Source: Bacteroidales bacterium (GTDB taxonomy: Bacteria > Bacteroidota > Bacteroidia > Bacteroidales > Muribaculaceae). Taken from it: 31,154 bases of DNA. Shown piece by piece: positions 15,638 through 23,816 of this stretch. How positions within the stretch are numbered: the first letter of the stretch is position 1; every line of letters starts with the position of its first letter. The DNA lies in contig SFLG01000064.1 in NCBI GenBank assembly GCA_004553485.1, forward strand, positions 1 through 31,154, written 5' to 3'. Below the pieces are notes generated by a model. It did no database searches. It saw only the letters and a list, made by a program, of their open reading frames with translations, and was not told the DNA's origin. The position numbers and the translations under genes were made by a program.

Positions 15638-18600
15638 TTAGCGGGCGAGGGAGATGTTGAGGGAGATGCCGTAGTTGGTGTTGGTGGTGGGGTAGGAGGC
15701 GTTGGTGACGATGGGGGTGTTGACCTGGTGGTCGAAGTAGGCGCCGACGGTGATTTTGCGCGACAGGACGTAGTTGGCGGTGAAGTTGATGTTGAAGCTT
15801 TTGCTGCCGCTGGTGGGCTGGGCGTAGCCGTTGTCTTCGATGCGGCGGATGAGGGCCTGGTTGTTGTCGAAGCTGACGTCGGCGTTGACGGTGAGGTCGT
15901 TGGAGACGCCCTGGCCCGAGCCTTTCATTTTGAGGATGGTGTTGAAGCCGATGATTTTGTATCCCAGGCCCAGTTTGAGGCCGCGCTGGCTGGCCTCGAC
16001 GATCTGTCCGGCCGAGGAGTTGAGGGTGAGGGTGCGCTGCTCGCGCCACTCGGCGTTGATCTGGAGGTCGTTCTTGAGGGTGACGTTGACGCCGATGAGG
16101 GGAGCGAAGCGCTCGGTGATGGCTACGGACGAGATGTTGTAGGGCGACGAGGGGATGGGCGTGCCGGTGAGCTCGTCGAGGGTGAAGCCGGTGTTGACGC
16201 CTCCGGACTCGACCCAGTTGAGGTATGACGAGTAGCTGCCGACCGAGTAGGTGCACTGGTAGGCGTGGGTGAGGGTGAAGGTCTTGAACCACTTTTTGAG
16301 GTTGCCAAGCTGGACAAAGCCGTCGTAGGTGACGCGCCAGTTGGGGAGTACGTCCTTGAACGAGGGGAAGGGGTTGAGCCACTGCTTGCGTGGGTCGGTG
16401 CCGGTGTAGGCGGCGACGAAGGCGGGGATGAGGACGTCGCTGGAGGTGCGCGATACGGCACCTACTTCGGGCGAGAAGGCCATGCCGGCGTAGCCGCTGT
16501 TGCGGAGGAAGCCGGCGTCGGGGTAGCGCATGCCGGCGTACTGCGCCTCCACGCGGTCGCGGATGACGGGGATGTTGTCGAGGAAGCGCTGGAAGGCGTC
16601 GCTGTGGTAGCCGTTGTCGGCGCTCGAGCTGCGCAGGGCCGACCTGAGGGCCATGTGCGTCTTGGTGTACGAGCCGGCATAGCTGGTGGGCATGCCGTCG
16701 AACATGAACTGTACCTGGCGGGTGCGGTTGTCGGTGCGATTGCTGGTGAGCTGGATTTTGAGGCCGCGGATGGGCTCGAGCTGTAGCTCGATGTTGAGCT
16801 CGTTGGCACGCGAGGTCATTGCCGGCGAGGTCTGGCCGTCGTCGGTGATTAGCCACCCGCGCTTGAGGGCTTTATCGATGTAGTCGTCGCCGTTGAAGCC
16901 GAAGGCGAAGTCGAGGCCGGGCGACATGGGGCCGTAGCTTGTGCTCTGGCCGAAGATGTTGCCTATCGAGGGCTGGAAGAGGGGCAGCGTCATCGACCGG
17001 GTGTTGCGGTAGCGCACCGACAGCGACCGTGGGGAGATGGCGAAGCGCAGGGCGTACTCGCCCACCTCGCGCCACAGGCTTTTCTCGTCTTTGATGATTT
17101 CGAGGACGGTGAACTTGAGGTTCTGGTCGCCCTTGGTGAGAACCTGTACGGTGTTGCCGTCGACGATTTTGGTGCGGATGGGGAAGGGCTTGTCGTCGGG
17201 GGTGACGGCCGTCACCTTGACCTTTTGCGTGCGCAGGTTGTGCTTGATGGTGAGGATGGTGTCGGGCTCGAGTTTGTAGGTGCGCTCAAACTTTTTGGGC
17301 TTGCGCTCGCGCGAGGGTCCGCGTCGGGCGCTGCTGAAGCGCCGGTTGACGTCCTTGACGAAGGGGATTTTGTTCCACAGGCCCTCGAAGTTGACGCGGC
17401 CGTCGGCGGTCCAGGCGGCCTGGTTGGCGATGCTGTTGCCCATCTGCATGTCGTCGACGGTGGCGCCGCGGTCCCAGCGGTAGGTGGCGTTGTAGTTGAC
17501 CGAGGCGGTGAGGAAGTCGAGGACGGGGATGCGCGAGAAGGGGGCCTTGTAGGCACCGGTAAAGGTCTGGTTGTAGTTCCAGGGCGTGCCCATCGACAGG
17601 ATGGAGTTCCAGACCTTCTCCTTCCAGTCGCGGTACTCGTCGGGGAAGAGCTTTTTGTTGACGGCGCCGACGGGCTCCTCGATGCGTGCGGCGGTGTTGG
17701 AGTTGAAGGTCAGCGACAGCGACTTGAGGATGTTCCATGTCAGCGATAGCTGGCGGTCCCACAGGAAGTTCTTCGACACTGAGACGGGAAGGCGGAAGTT
17801 GACGTCCGCCTCGGAGCGCGTCTGCTGCTCGAAGTAGTAGCGGCTCATGTTGGTGTTGAACGAGATGTTGTTGGGCAGCCACTGCACCTCCCAGTCGCGC
17901 AGGAACTTGAGGTTCTTGTTCTTAGACTTGATGAAGGAGAACGGCTTGATGGGCTTGATGAAGGGGGAGTAGGTGTACTGGAACGAGCCGCGGTAGTCGT
18001 TGGTGTTCTCGTACTCGGTGGTGGGGTCCTGCTTGCTTGTCTTGCTGAAGGAGAAGTTGAACATGAAGTTGGCGGGGTCCCATGGCATGGGCGTCTTGCT
18101 CTGGACGTCGAATTTGAGGCCCGAGATGGAGAAGTTCTGTATGGTGGTGCGCTCGATGGCGTATCCCGAGATAGAGTCGCGAGCGTGCTTGTCGGTTGCC
18201 TCGTCGAGGGCGTCCTTCAACAGCACGTCCTGGTCGAGGGGGTTGTACTTGGGCGAGGTCTTCTCCTTGGAGATGGAGTAGTAGACGGGTGCGGTGAGCT
18301 TGGCCTTCTGGGGCACCATCTTGCCCAGGTCGGCCTGGATGGCGGCATTGTACTGCTCGTAGTCGTCGAGGCGACGCTCGTTGAGGCTCTGGTCCACACC
18401 GCCGAAGCCGGCCGTCTCGCGGTGCATGCCCAGGTTGACGGTGGCGAAGTCGCTCATGTTGAGGGTGGCGTTGGCCTTGGCGGCCCAGCCGCCCTCCTCG
18501 TTGAAGTCGGTGACCTTGAGCTCGTTGACCCATACGGTGCCGTCCTTGGTGTTGGCCGAGTTGTTGCGGACGCCGACAAGCAGCACGCGCACGTCGCTGA

Positions 18601-21600
18601 GCGACGGGTTGCCCACCACGGCGATGGTGTTGCGCCCGTTGTCGGGGTCGTGGCTGCGGTAGACGGTGCCGTAGCCCACGCCCTCCCGGTTCTCCTGCTT
18701 GGCGCGGTTGCGCTCGCGCTTGAGGTTGACAAGGGTCTGCAGGTCGAAGTTGAAGTAGTTGTCGGTGGGCCACACCTCGGCACGGTCGCGCGACGAGCCG
18801 TTGCTGTAGACGCCGGGCGGGGTGAGGGTGAGGGGCACCTCGTACTCGTAGTAGTTGTTCTTGACGTCCGAGCCCAGGCGGATGAAGCACGACAGCTGGC
18901 CCGACTGCAGGTTAGTGTGGTCGTCGATGAGGCGCTCGGCGTGCACCCACATCTGCATGCGCTTGTAGTTGCGCAGGTCCAGCTGGGTGTTGCGGTAGAC
19001 GCCGCGGGCGTCGCCGGCGGCAAGGTCGGTGATGCGCATCGACATCGACTGCTCGTTGAGCTGCGTGATCTGGCTCTGGCCGGGGTCGGTGATGCGGGTG
19101 ACACCGGGGGGGAGGACGTAGTTGACGGGCTCGCGGCGGGCGTTCTCCTCGATGTTCACCACGGAGATGTCGAGGTTGCCCTCGGCGGGGGCGTCGCCGC
19201 GGTTGTTGAGGTTGAAGTCGTATCCGCGCCACTCGCCGCGCACAAGCTCGAGGGTGGCGAAGCGCAGGTGCACGGGCTTGCGGAAGCCGGTGAGGAAGAT
19301 GCGGGCGAAGCGGATGGTGGAGAAGTCGCTGATGCCTCCGACGGCCTTCTCGAACTCGGAGAGGGGTATCTTGAACTGGAACCACTCGGCCTGCTGGTCG
19401 CTGCCGTCGGGGACGGGGACGTACGACTGCTGCCGGTCGGTGATGAAGTTGCGGCCGACCTGCAGGTCCTCGGGACGGATGGAGATTTTGTACTGGTAGT
19501 AGCGCTCGTACTCGTTGAGCGTATTGTCCTGGTTGATGTCCTCGACGTCGGGGGTCGAGCGCGAGGTCTGGTACAGCGGGTCGGGAGCGTCCTGGGGCGA
19601 GAGGGAGTTGCCCTCGACGCCGTTGTAGCGCTTGTAGCGCTGGAGCACGCCCAGGCGCTGCTCGTCGTAGTCGTAGCCGCGGTAGAAGTGGTAGTTGTCG
19701 CCGGCGGGGTCGTTGAGGGGTGAGAAGGGGTCGCGCTGCATCGAGTCGAGGGTGACGGCGTCGAGGCGCTGCTGCAGGCGGCTGACGTAGTCGCGGTAGC
19801 TGGGGAACTGGAACTCGTCGTTGTTGGGCAGCCCGTCAAGGCCGACGTCCTGGATGACGCGCGCCTGCGAGTTGTTGTCGAACGAGTAGGTGAGCGAGTT
19901 CTGCGACGACACGCGTCCCCACACCGTCTCGCGCAGGTACTGGTCGTTGCCGTCGACGGGTATGCCGTTCTCGTAGCTCTTGAAGCCGTCCTTGAGGATG
20001 TCCTCGGAGATTTCACCCAGGTTGATGTACAGGTCGCCGCCCTCGGGGTTGGGGTTGTCGGGGTCGAGGAAGGGGTTGAGGAGCCAGAACTGGATGTACT
20101 CGATGTTTGACTGCTCGAAGTTGGTGTTGTCGAGGCGTCGCATGATGCCGCCCCAGCGCTTTTCGGGGTTCTGCAGGCGTCCGTCGCTGCTGATGTTGTC
20201 GGCGTCGAGGTTGTAGGGGCCGCGCTCGGTGGGGTAGTACGACAGGTTGAGGGTCTGCACAATCTGGCTCTCGCCGTATTTGGCGTCGCGTCCGGGGAAA
20301 ATCTCGCGCATCTTTACCTCGCGCACGTAGGGGTTGGAGAGCTGCTTGAGGTCGGCCTTGAGGTAGCCGGGGGCCAGCGACGAGTTGCGCTCGGTGAACA
20401 TGCGGTCGATGAAGTACCAGTTGAGCAGGGCGCGGTTTTTGCCGTAGTTGACGTTGTTCGACATCGCGGCCTCGGGGAAGAGGGCGTCGGGCGACGGGTC
20501 GTAGGGGGTGGGGGCGAGGAACCACGAGAAGGGCGAGCGCAGGTCGATGCCCGTCTGTGTCGACTCAAAGTCGTCGACGTACGACGAGCCCTTGTTGGAC
20601 CCCGTCTTCTGCTTGCGGGGCAGCAGGCGGGCGTACTCGGCGGTGAGGCTGAGCTTGGAGGGGGCCAGCGAGCTGAAGGTGGGCACCTTGTTGAGCAGGT
20701 TGGTGAGCCACATAAACTCCGTGTTCCAGCTCAGGTTGAGGCCCAGCATGGTGTTGTTGACGGTCTCGTCGCCGATGTTGACTTTTTCGGTCAGCGACTT
20801 CTCGCCGTAGCTGAGGAGGGTGGCGCCGATGTTGAAGTTTTTGCTGAACTCGTACTGCAGGTCAAGTCCCAACAGCGTTTTTCGCTGCATCGAGAACAGC
20901 GACTGGTTCTCGAGGGTGACGCTGATGTTCTGGCCCGAGTCGATGATGCTCTGGTTGGTGATGGTGACTATGCCCATGGCGTAGTCGACGGTGTAGTCCG
21001 AGTTTTCGGTGAGGGTGACGCCGCCGGCGGTTACCACTACCGAGCCGCGCGGCACGTTCATGGCGTTGAGGCGTATCTGCGAGCCGGACGAGGCGATGTA
21101 CTCGCCCTGTAGCATAAACTTGTTTTTGTCGGCGAACTGTCGGGCCACGACAAGGGTCGAGTCGTACAGCTGCTCGTAGACGTATTGCTCGGCCAGGGCG
21201 TCGTTGCCGATTTCGCGCCGCAGGTGGCGGCCGAAGGGCTCGACGACGGGGAATATCACCTTGCCCTGCGAGGGGATGATGGTGTAGCCGTCGATAAAGT
21301 CGAAGAAGCCGTCCGAGTTGCTTTCCTGGTTGGAGTCGAGGCGGTCGAGGTTCATCACCTGCAGCAGCGACTTGTCCGAGATGGAGGGCACGGGCAGGTA
21401 GTTGATGGCCGTGCCGGTGGTGTCGCTGAGGTATTTGATGTTGAGACGGAAGCGCTGCTGCTGAATCTGATAGCCACCGATGTTGTAGACGTTTTTCATC
21501 ATCAGCCGCCACATGGGCAGACGGGGCGAGACGGTGGTGCTCTTGAGCATCTTGACGTAGAGCGACTGGTTGGTGTCGGTGATGTCGCCCGAGAACTCGC

Positions 21601-23059
21601 CCACCTGGTATACCTGTCCGCGGTAGGTGTACTCGAAGGCCACGCCCAGCACCTCGTCGCTGTTGAGGGCCGAACGCAGCGAAATGTAGCCTAATGTCGG
21701 GTTGAGGGTGTACTCGTTCTCGCCCAGCAGGCGGGCGCTCTCGACTTTCTCGTAGTCGCGGCCTCCGCTGATGCCGTAGGCCTGCAGCGGCTCGAGGGCC
21801 TGCGTGACTGTGGCTATCGAGCGCGCGCCGGGGTAGTCCTGCTTGATGGTGGCGAGCAGATTGTTGGCGTTGTTGGCGGGGACGGGGACGGCAGGGTTGG
21901 GCGTCCAGTGCGACGAGGCCATGCGGTTGTGCTCGGCAAGGTCCATGAAGGCCACGATGTTGCGGCTCTGGTCAAAGCGGCCGTTCTTGTTGGTCACCCA
22001 CACCTCGATGCGGGTGATGTTGATGCCGGAGGTGACGACGGGGAGGCGCTTGCAGAAGTCGTCGTAGTTGTCGTTGAAGTATTGGGCCAGGAAGAAGTGG
22101 CGGTTCTGGTCGTACTCGTCGGCGTTGATCTGGAACTTGGTGGTCTGGGCACCGCCGCTGGTGTTGACGGTCTTGCTCTCGGAGTTCTGCTGCGAAATCA
22201 GCGCCGTGGCGGTGAGTTTGCCGAACTGGAACTTGCCCTTGACGCCGAACAGGGCCGTCGAGCCGCGTATCAGCGACGACCCGGTGGTCATCGACACGTT
22301 GCCGGCCTCGATGTTCTTGACGATGTCGTCCTCTTTGCCTTCGTAGCTGAGTTTGAGGTTCTTGGAGTCGAAGTCGAAGGTGGCGTCGGTGTTGTAGGTC
22401 ATGTTGAACTTGAGCCTGTCGCCCACGCTGGCGCCGATGGTGGCCTGGATTTTCTGGTCGAAGTCGAAGTAGGTCTTGCGCTGCGACTTCAGCGACAGGC
22501 TGGGGTTCTCGGTCTTGTTGCTCTTGATGCCCATTGCCAGCTGCACCGAGCCCTGGGTGCGCAGCTGCACGCCGCCGGGGCCGAAGATTTTCTCCAGGGG
22601 GCCGAGGGCGAAGTTCATGTCGAGGATGTTGAAGGGTTGCTTTTCCTTCTGGTTCTCAAGGGCCTCCATGTTGCGCTGCTGGTAGTACTCCTGCATCGAG
22701 CGGCGCAGCTGCCAGTTGTTGTACTGGGCCTCGCTGAGCATGAAGGGGGTTGAGATGACCTGGTCGCCGAGGAGGGTGCGCACGACGTAGGTGTTGGTGA
22801 CGGGGTCGTACTGCACGTCGGTGCGCAGGTTGGACGGTGTGGCCAGGTCGTAGCCGAGCTGCTCGGCCATGAGGTCGTCGTAGCTCTGCGGCACGGTGTG
22901 CTGTACGGGGAAGGGCAGGATGATGCTGTCGACGCCGGGCTGCGGTGCCGGCGGCGGATAGGCGGCGGGAGCCGGCGCCTTGGGGGTGACGGGGGCCTGC
23001 TGCGGGGTCTGCGCCCATCCCCACAGGGCCGCGCATACCACAAGCACGACAAAGCACAC
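15638..23059 (-). CDS. sprA: Giant outer-membrane protein SprA/Sov (type IX secretion translocon)
   Basis: The frame encodes 2473 residues, the usual size for SprA/Sov (about 2400-2500), the very large barrel that forms the outer-membrane channel of the type IX secretion system. After a hydrophobic signal core (VVLVVCAALWGWAQ) and a Pro-rich stretch come long beta-rich repeats, family motifs such as YVDDFESTQTGIDLRSPFSW and RWGGIMRRLDNTNFEQSNIE, and a C-terminal run of strands ending ISLNISLAR. I see no frameshift or stop within it. The start is uncertain: the frame has no ATG. GTG at 23059 lacks a basic n-region, whereas ATA at 23071 or ACG at 23083 would give a better signal peptide. It directly follows ruvA, as I recall for some Bacteroidales. 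Confidence 0.93.
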   Translation of the reverse strand: MCFVVLVVCAALWGWAQTPQQAPVTPKAPAPAAYPPPAPQPGVDSIILPFPVQHTVPQSYDDLMAEQLGYDLATPSNLRTDVQYDPVTNTYVVRTLLGDQVISTPFMLSEAQYNNWQLRRSMQEYYQQRNMEALENQKEKQPFNILDMNFALGPLEKIFGPGGVQLRTQGSVQLAMGIKSNKTENPSLSLKSQRKTYFDFDQKIQATIGASVGDRLKFNMTYNTDATFDFDSKNLKLSYEGKEDDIVKNIEAGNVSMTTGSSLIRGSTALFGVKGKFQFGKLTATALISQQNSESKTVNTSGGAQTTKFQINADEYDQNRHFFLAQYFNDNYDDFCKRLPVVTSGINITRIEVWVTNKNGRFDQSRNIVAFMDLAEHNRMASSHWTPNPAVPVPANNANNLLATIKQDYPGARSIATVTQALEPLQAYGISGGRDYEKVESARLLGENEYTLNPTLGYISLRSALNSDEVLGVAFEYTYRGQVYQVGEFSGDITDTNQSLYVKMLKSTTVSPRLPMWRLMMKNVYNIGGYQIQQQRFRLNIKYLSDTTGTAINYLPVPSISDKSLLQVMNLDRLDSNQESNSDGFFDFIDGYTIIPSQGKVIFPVVEPFGRHLRREIGNDALAEQYVYEQLYDSTLVVARQFADKNKFMLQGEYIASSGSQIRLNAMNVPRGSVVVTAGGVTLTENSDYTVDYAMGIVTITNQSIIDSGQNISVTLENQSLFSMQRKTLLGLDLQYEFSKNFNIGATLLSYGEKSLTEKVNIGDETVNNTMLGLNLSWNTEFMWLTNLLNKVPTFSSLAPSKLSLTAEYARLLPRKQKTGSNKGSSYVDDFESTQTGIDLRSPFSWFLAPTPYDPSPDALFPEAAMSNNVNYGKNRALLNWYFIDRMFTERNSSLAPGYLKADLKQLSNPYVREVKMREIFPGRDAKYGESQIVQTLNLSYYPTERGPYNLDADNISSDGRLQNPEKRWGGIMRRLDNTNFEQSNIEYIQFWLLNPFLDPDNPNPEGGDLYINLGEISEDILKDGFKSYENGIPVDGNDQYLRETVWGRVSSQNSLTYSFDNNSQARVIQDVGLDGLPNNDEFQFPSYRDYVSRLQQRLDAVTLDSMQRDPFSPLNDPAGDNYHFYRGYDYDEQRLGVLQRYKRYNGVEGNSLSPQDAPDPLYQTSRSTPDVEDINQDNTLNEYERYYQYKISIRPEDLQVGRNFITDRQQSYVPVPDGSDQQAEWFQFKIPLSEFEKAVGGISDFSTIRFARIFLTGFRKPVHLRFATLELVRGEWRGYDFNLNNRGDAPAEGNLDISVVNIEENARREPVNYVLPPGVTRITDPGQSQITQLNEQSMSMRITDLAAGDARGVYRNTQLDLRNYKRMQMWVHAERLIDDHTNLQSGQLSCFIRLGSDVKNNYYEYEVPLTLTPPGVYSNGSSRDRAEVWPTDNYFNFDLQTLVNLKRERNRAKQENREGVGYGTVYRSHDPDNGRNTIAVVGNPSLSDVRVLLVGVRNNSANTKDGTVWVNELKVTDFNEEGGWAAKANATLNMSDFATVNLGMHRETAGFGGVDQSLNERRLDDYEQYNAAIQADLGKMVPQKAKLTAPVYYSISKEKTSPKYNPLDQDVLLKDALDEATDKHARDSISGYAIERTTIQNFSISGLKFDVQSKTPMPWDPANFMFNFSFSKTSKQDPTTEYENTNDYRGSFQYTYSPFIKPIKPFSFIKSKNKNLKFLRDWEVQWLPNNISFNTNMSRYYFEQQTRSEADVNFRLPVSVSKNFLWDRQLSLTWNILKSLSLTFNSNTAARIEEPVGAVNKKLFPDEYRDWKEKVWNSILSMGTPWNYNQTFTGAYKAPFSRIPVLDFLTASVNYNATYRWDRGATVDDMQMGNSIANQAAWTADGRVNFEGLWNKIPFVKDVNRRFSSARRGPSRERKPKKFERTYKLEPDTILTIKHNLRTQKVKVTAVTPDDKPFPIRTKIVDGNTVQVLTKGDQNLKFTVLEIIKDEKSLWREVGEYALRFAISPRSLSVRYRNTRSMTLPLFQPSIGNIFGQSTSYGPMSPGLDFAFGFNGDDYIDKALKRGWLITDDGQTSPAMTSRANELNIELQLEPIRGLKIQLTSNRTDNRTRQVQFMFDGMPTSYAGSYTKTHMALRSALRSSSADNGYHSDAFQRFLDNIPVIRDRVEAQYAGMRYPDAGFLRNSGYAGMAFSPEVGAVSRTSSDVLIPAFVAAYTGTDPRKQWLNPFPSFKDVLPNWRVTYDGFVQLGNLKKWFKTFTLTHAYQCTYSVGSYSSYLNWVESGGVNTGFTLDELTGTPIPSSPYNISSVAITERFAPLIGVNVTLKNDLQINAEWREQRTLTLNSSAGQIVEASQRGLKLGLGYKIIGFNTILKMKGSGQGVSNDLTVNADVSFDNNQALIRRIEDNGYAQPTSGSKSFNINFTANYVLSRKITVGAYFDHQVNTPIVTNASYPTTNTNYGISLNISLAR

Positions 23060-23099
23060 CGCTACCGCTATGGGTCGTGGCGTGCCGGTGTGGCGGGTA

Positions 23100-23681
23100 C
23101 TTCATGATTGCCAGGGCTTTCTTGATGGCGGCCTCGACGCGCAGCGACGGCTCGCTGTCGAATAGCTTTTTCAAGGCTTTCTGGGCTTCGGGTTTCTTGT
23201 AGCCCAGCATGACAAGCGCGGCCAGGGCTTCGTCGAAGACGGCTGACAGTGCCGGTGTCTGTATTGATAACGCAGAGGTGTCGGTTTTTATTTTGTCGCG
23301 GAGGTCGACAATGATGCGCTCGGCGGTTTTTCCGCCTACGCCCTTCACCGACTTCAGCGATTTGGCGTCGCCTTGGGCGATGATGACCTCGAGGTCTGAG
23401 GTGCCGAAGGCCGACAGTATAAGCATCGCCGTGGCCGCGCCAACGCCGCTGACGCCGATGAGCAGGCGGAAGAGGCGCCGCTCGTCGGCGGTGGCGAAGC
23501 CGTAGAGCGTCCACGCGTCTTCCTGGATGCGCAGATGAGTCCATAGCCGGCACTCGGACTTGCCTTCGAGGGCGGTGTAGGTGTTGAGCGAGATGTTTAC
23601 CAGGTACCCTATGGCACCGGCGCTGACGGTGACGTCGGTGGGGCTGAGCCGTTCGATGGCTCCGGTGACGTATTCTATCAT
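23100..23681 (-). CDS. ruvA: Holliday junction DNA helicase subunit RuvA (no stop at expected end)
   Basis: RuvA forms the tetramer that binds Holliday junctions and loads the RuvB motor. The OB-fold domain (1-62), two helix-hairpin-helix motifs (LLIGVSGVGAATAMLIL, about 73-90; SVKGVGGKTAERIIVDL, about 111-127) and the RuvB-contacting domain III (DEALAALVMLGYKKPEAQKAL to IKKALAIMK, 150-194) are all present. Homology ends at residue 194, but the next codon is TAC rather than a stop, and the frame stays open to 22656, adding about 147 residues that merely shadow sprA. Either the native stop was lost or an error lies near 23097. The coordinates given cover only the homologous part. The gene follows the ABC-F gene after a 9-bp array. 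Confidence 0.88.
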
Positions 23682-23724
23682 TGTGGATTGGGGTTTTCGG
23701 GTTGGGGGGCTTTGGGCTATCTTT

Positions 23725-23783
23725 GGCTAAATTAGCTAATAGCTAATTTAGCTATCTTAGCTATTGTAGCTATTTTTAGCTAA
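23725..23783. repeat. 9-bp-period tandem array C (TAGCTAnnn)
   Basis: The pentamer AGCTA (GGCTA in the first unit) recurs at 23725, 23734, 23741, 23750, 23759, 23768 and 23778, giving steps of 9, 7, 9, 9, 9 and 10 bp. The unit family is the same as arrays A and B although the loci are 16-18 kb apart. It lies 34 bp 3' of the ABC-F stop codon and upstream of ruvA. Confidence 0.9.
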
Positions 23784-23816
23784 GTTGCCGGTTTGTCGGT
23801 TGGGGGCGGGTTGGGG

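Noticed and set aside
18185..19723. Long plus-strand frame (512 codons) antisense to sprA
   Set aside because: It mirrors the codon pattern of sprA in high-GC DNA, is rich in Val/Gly/Asp/Ala without any fold, and has no promoter or homology I recognise.
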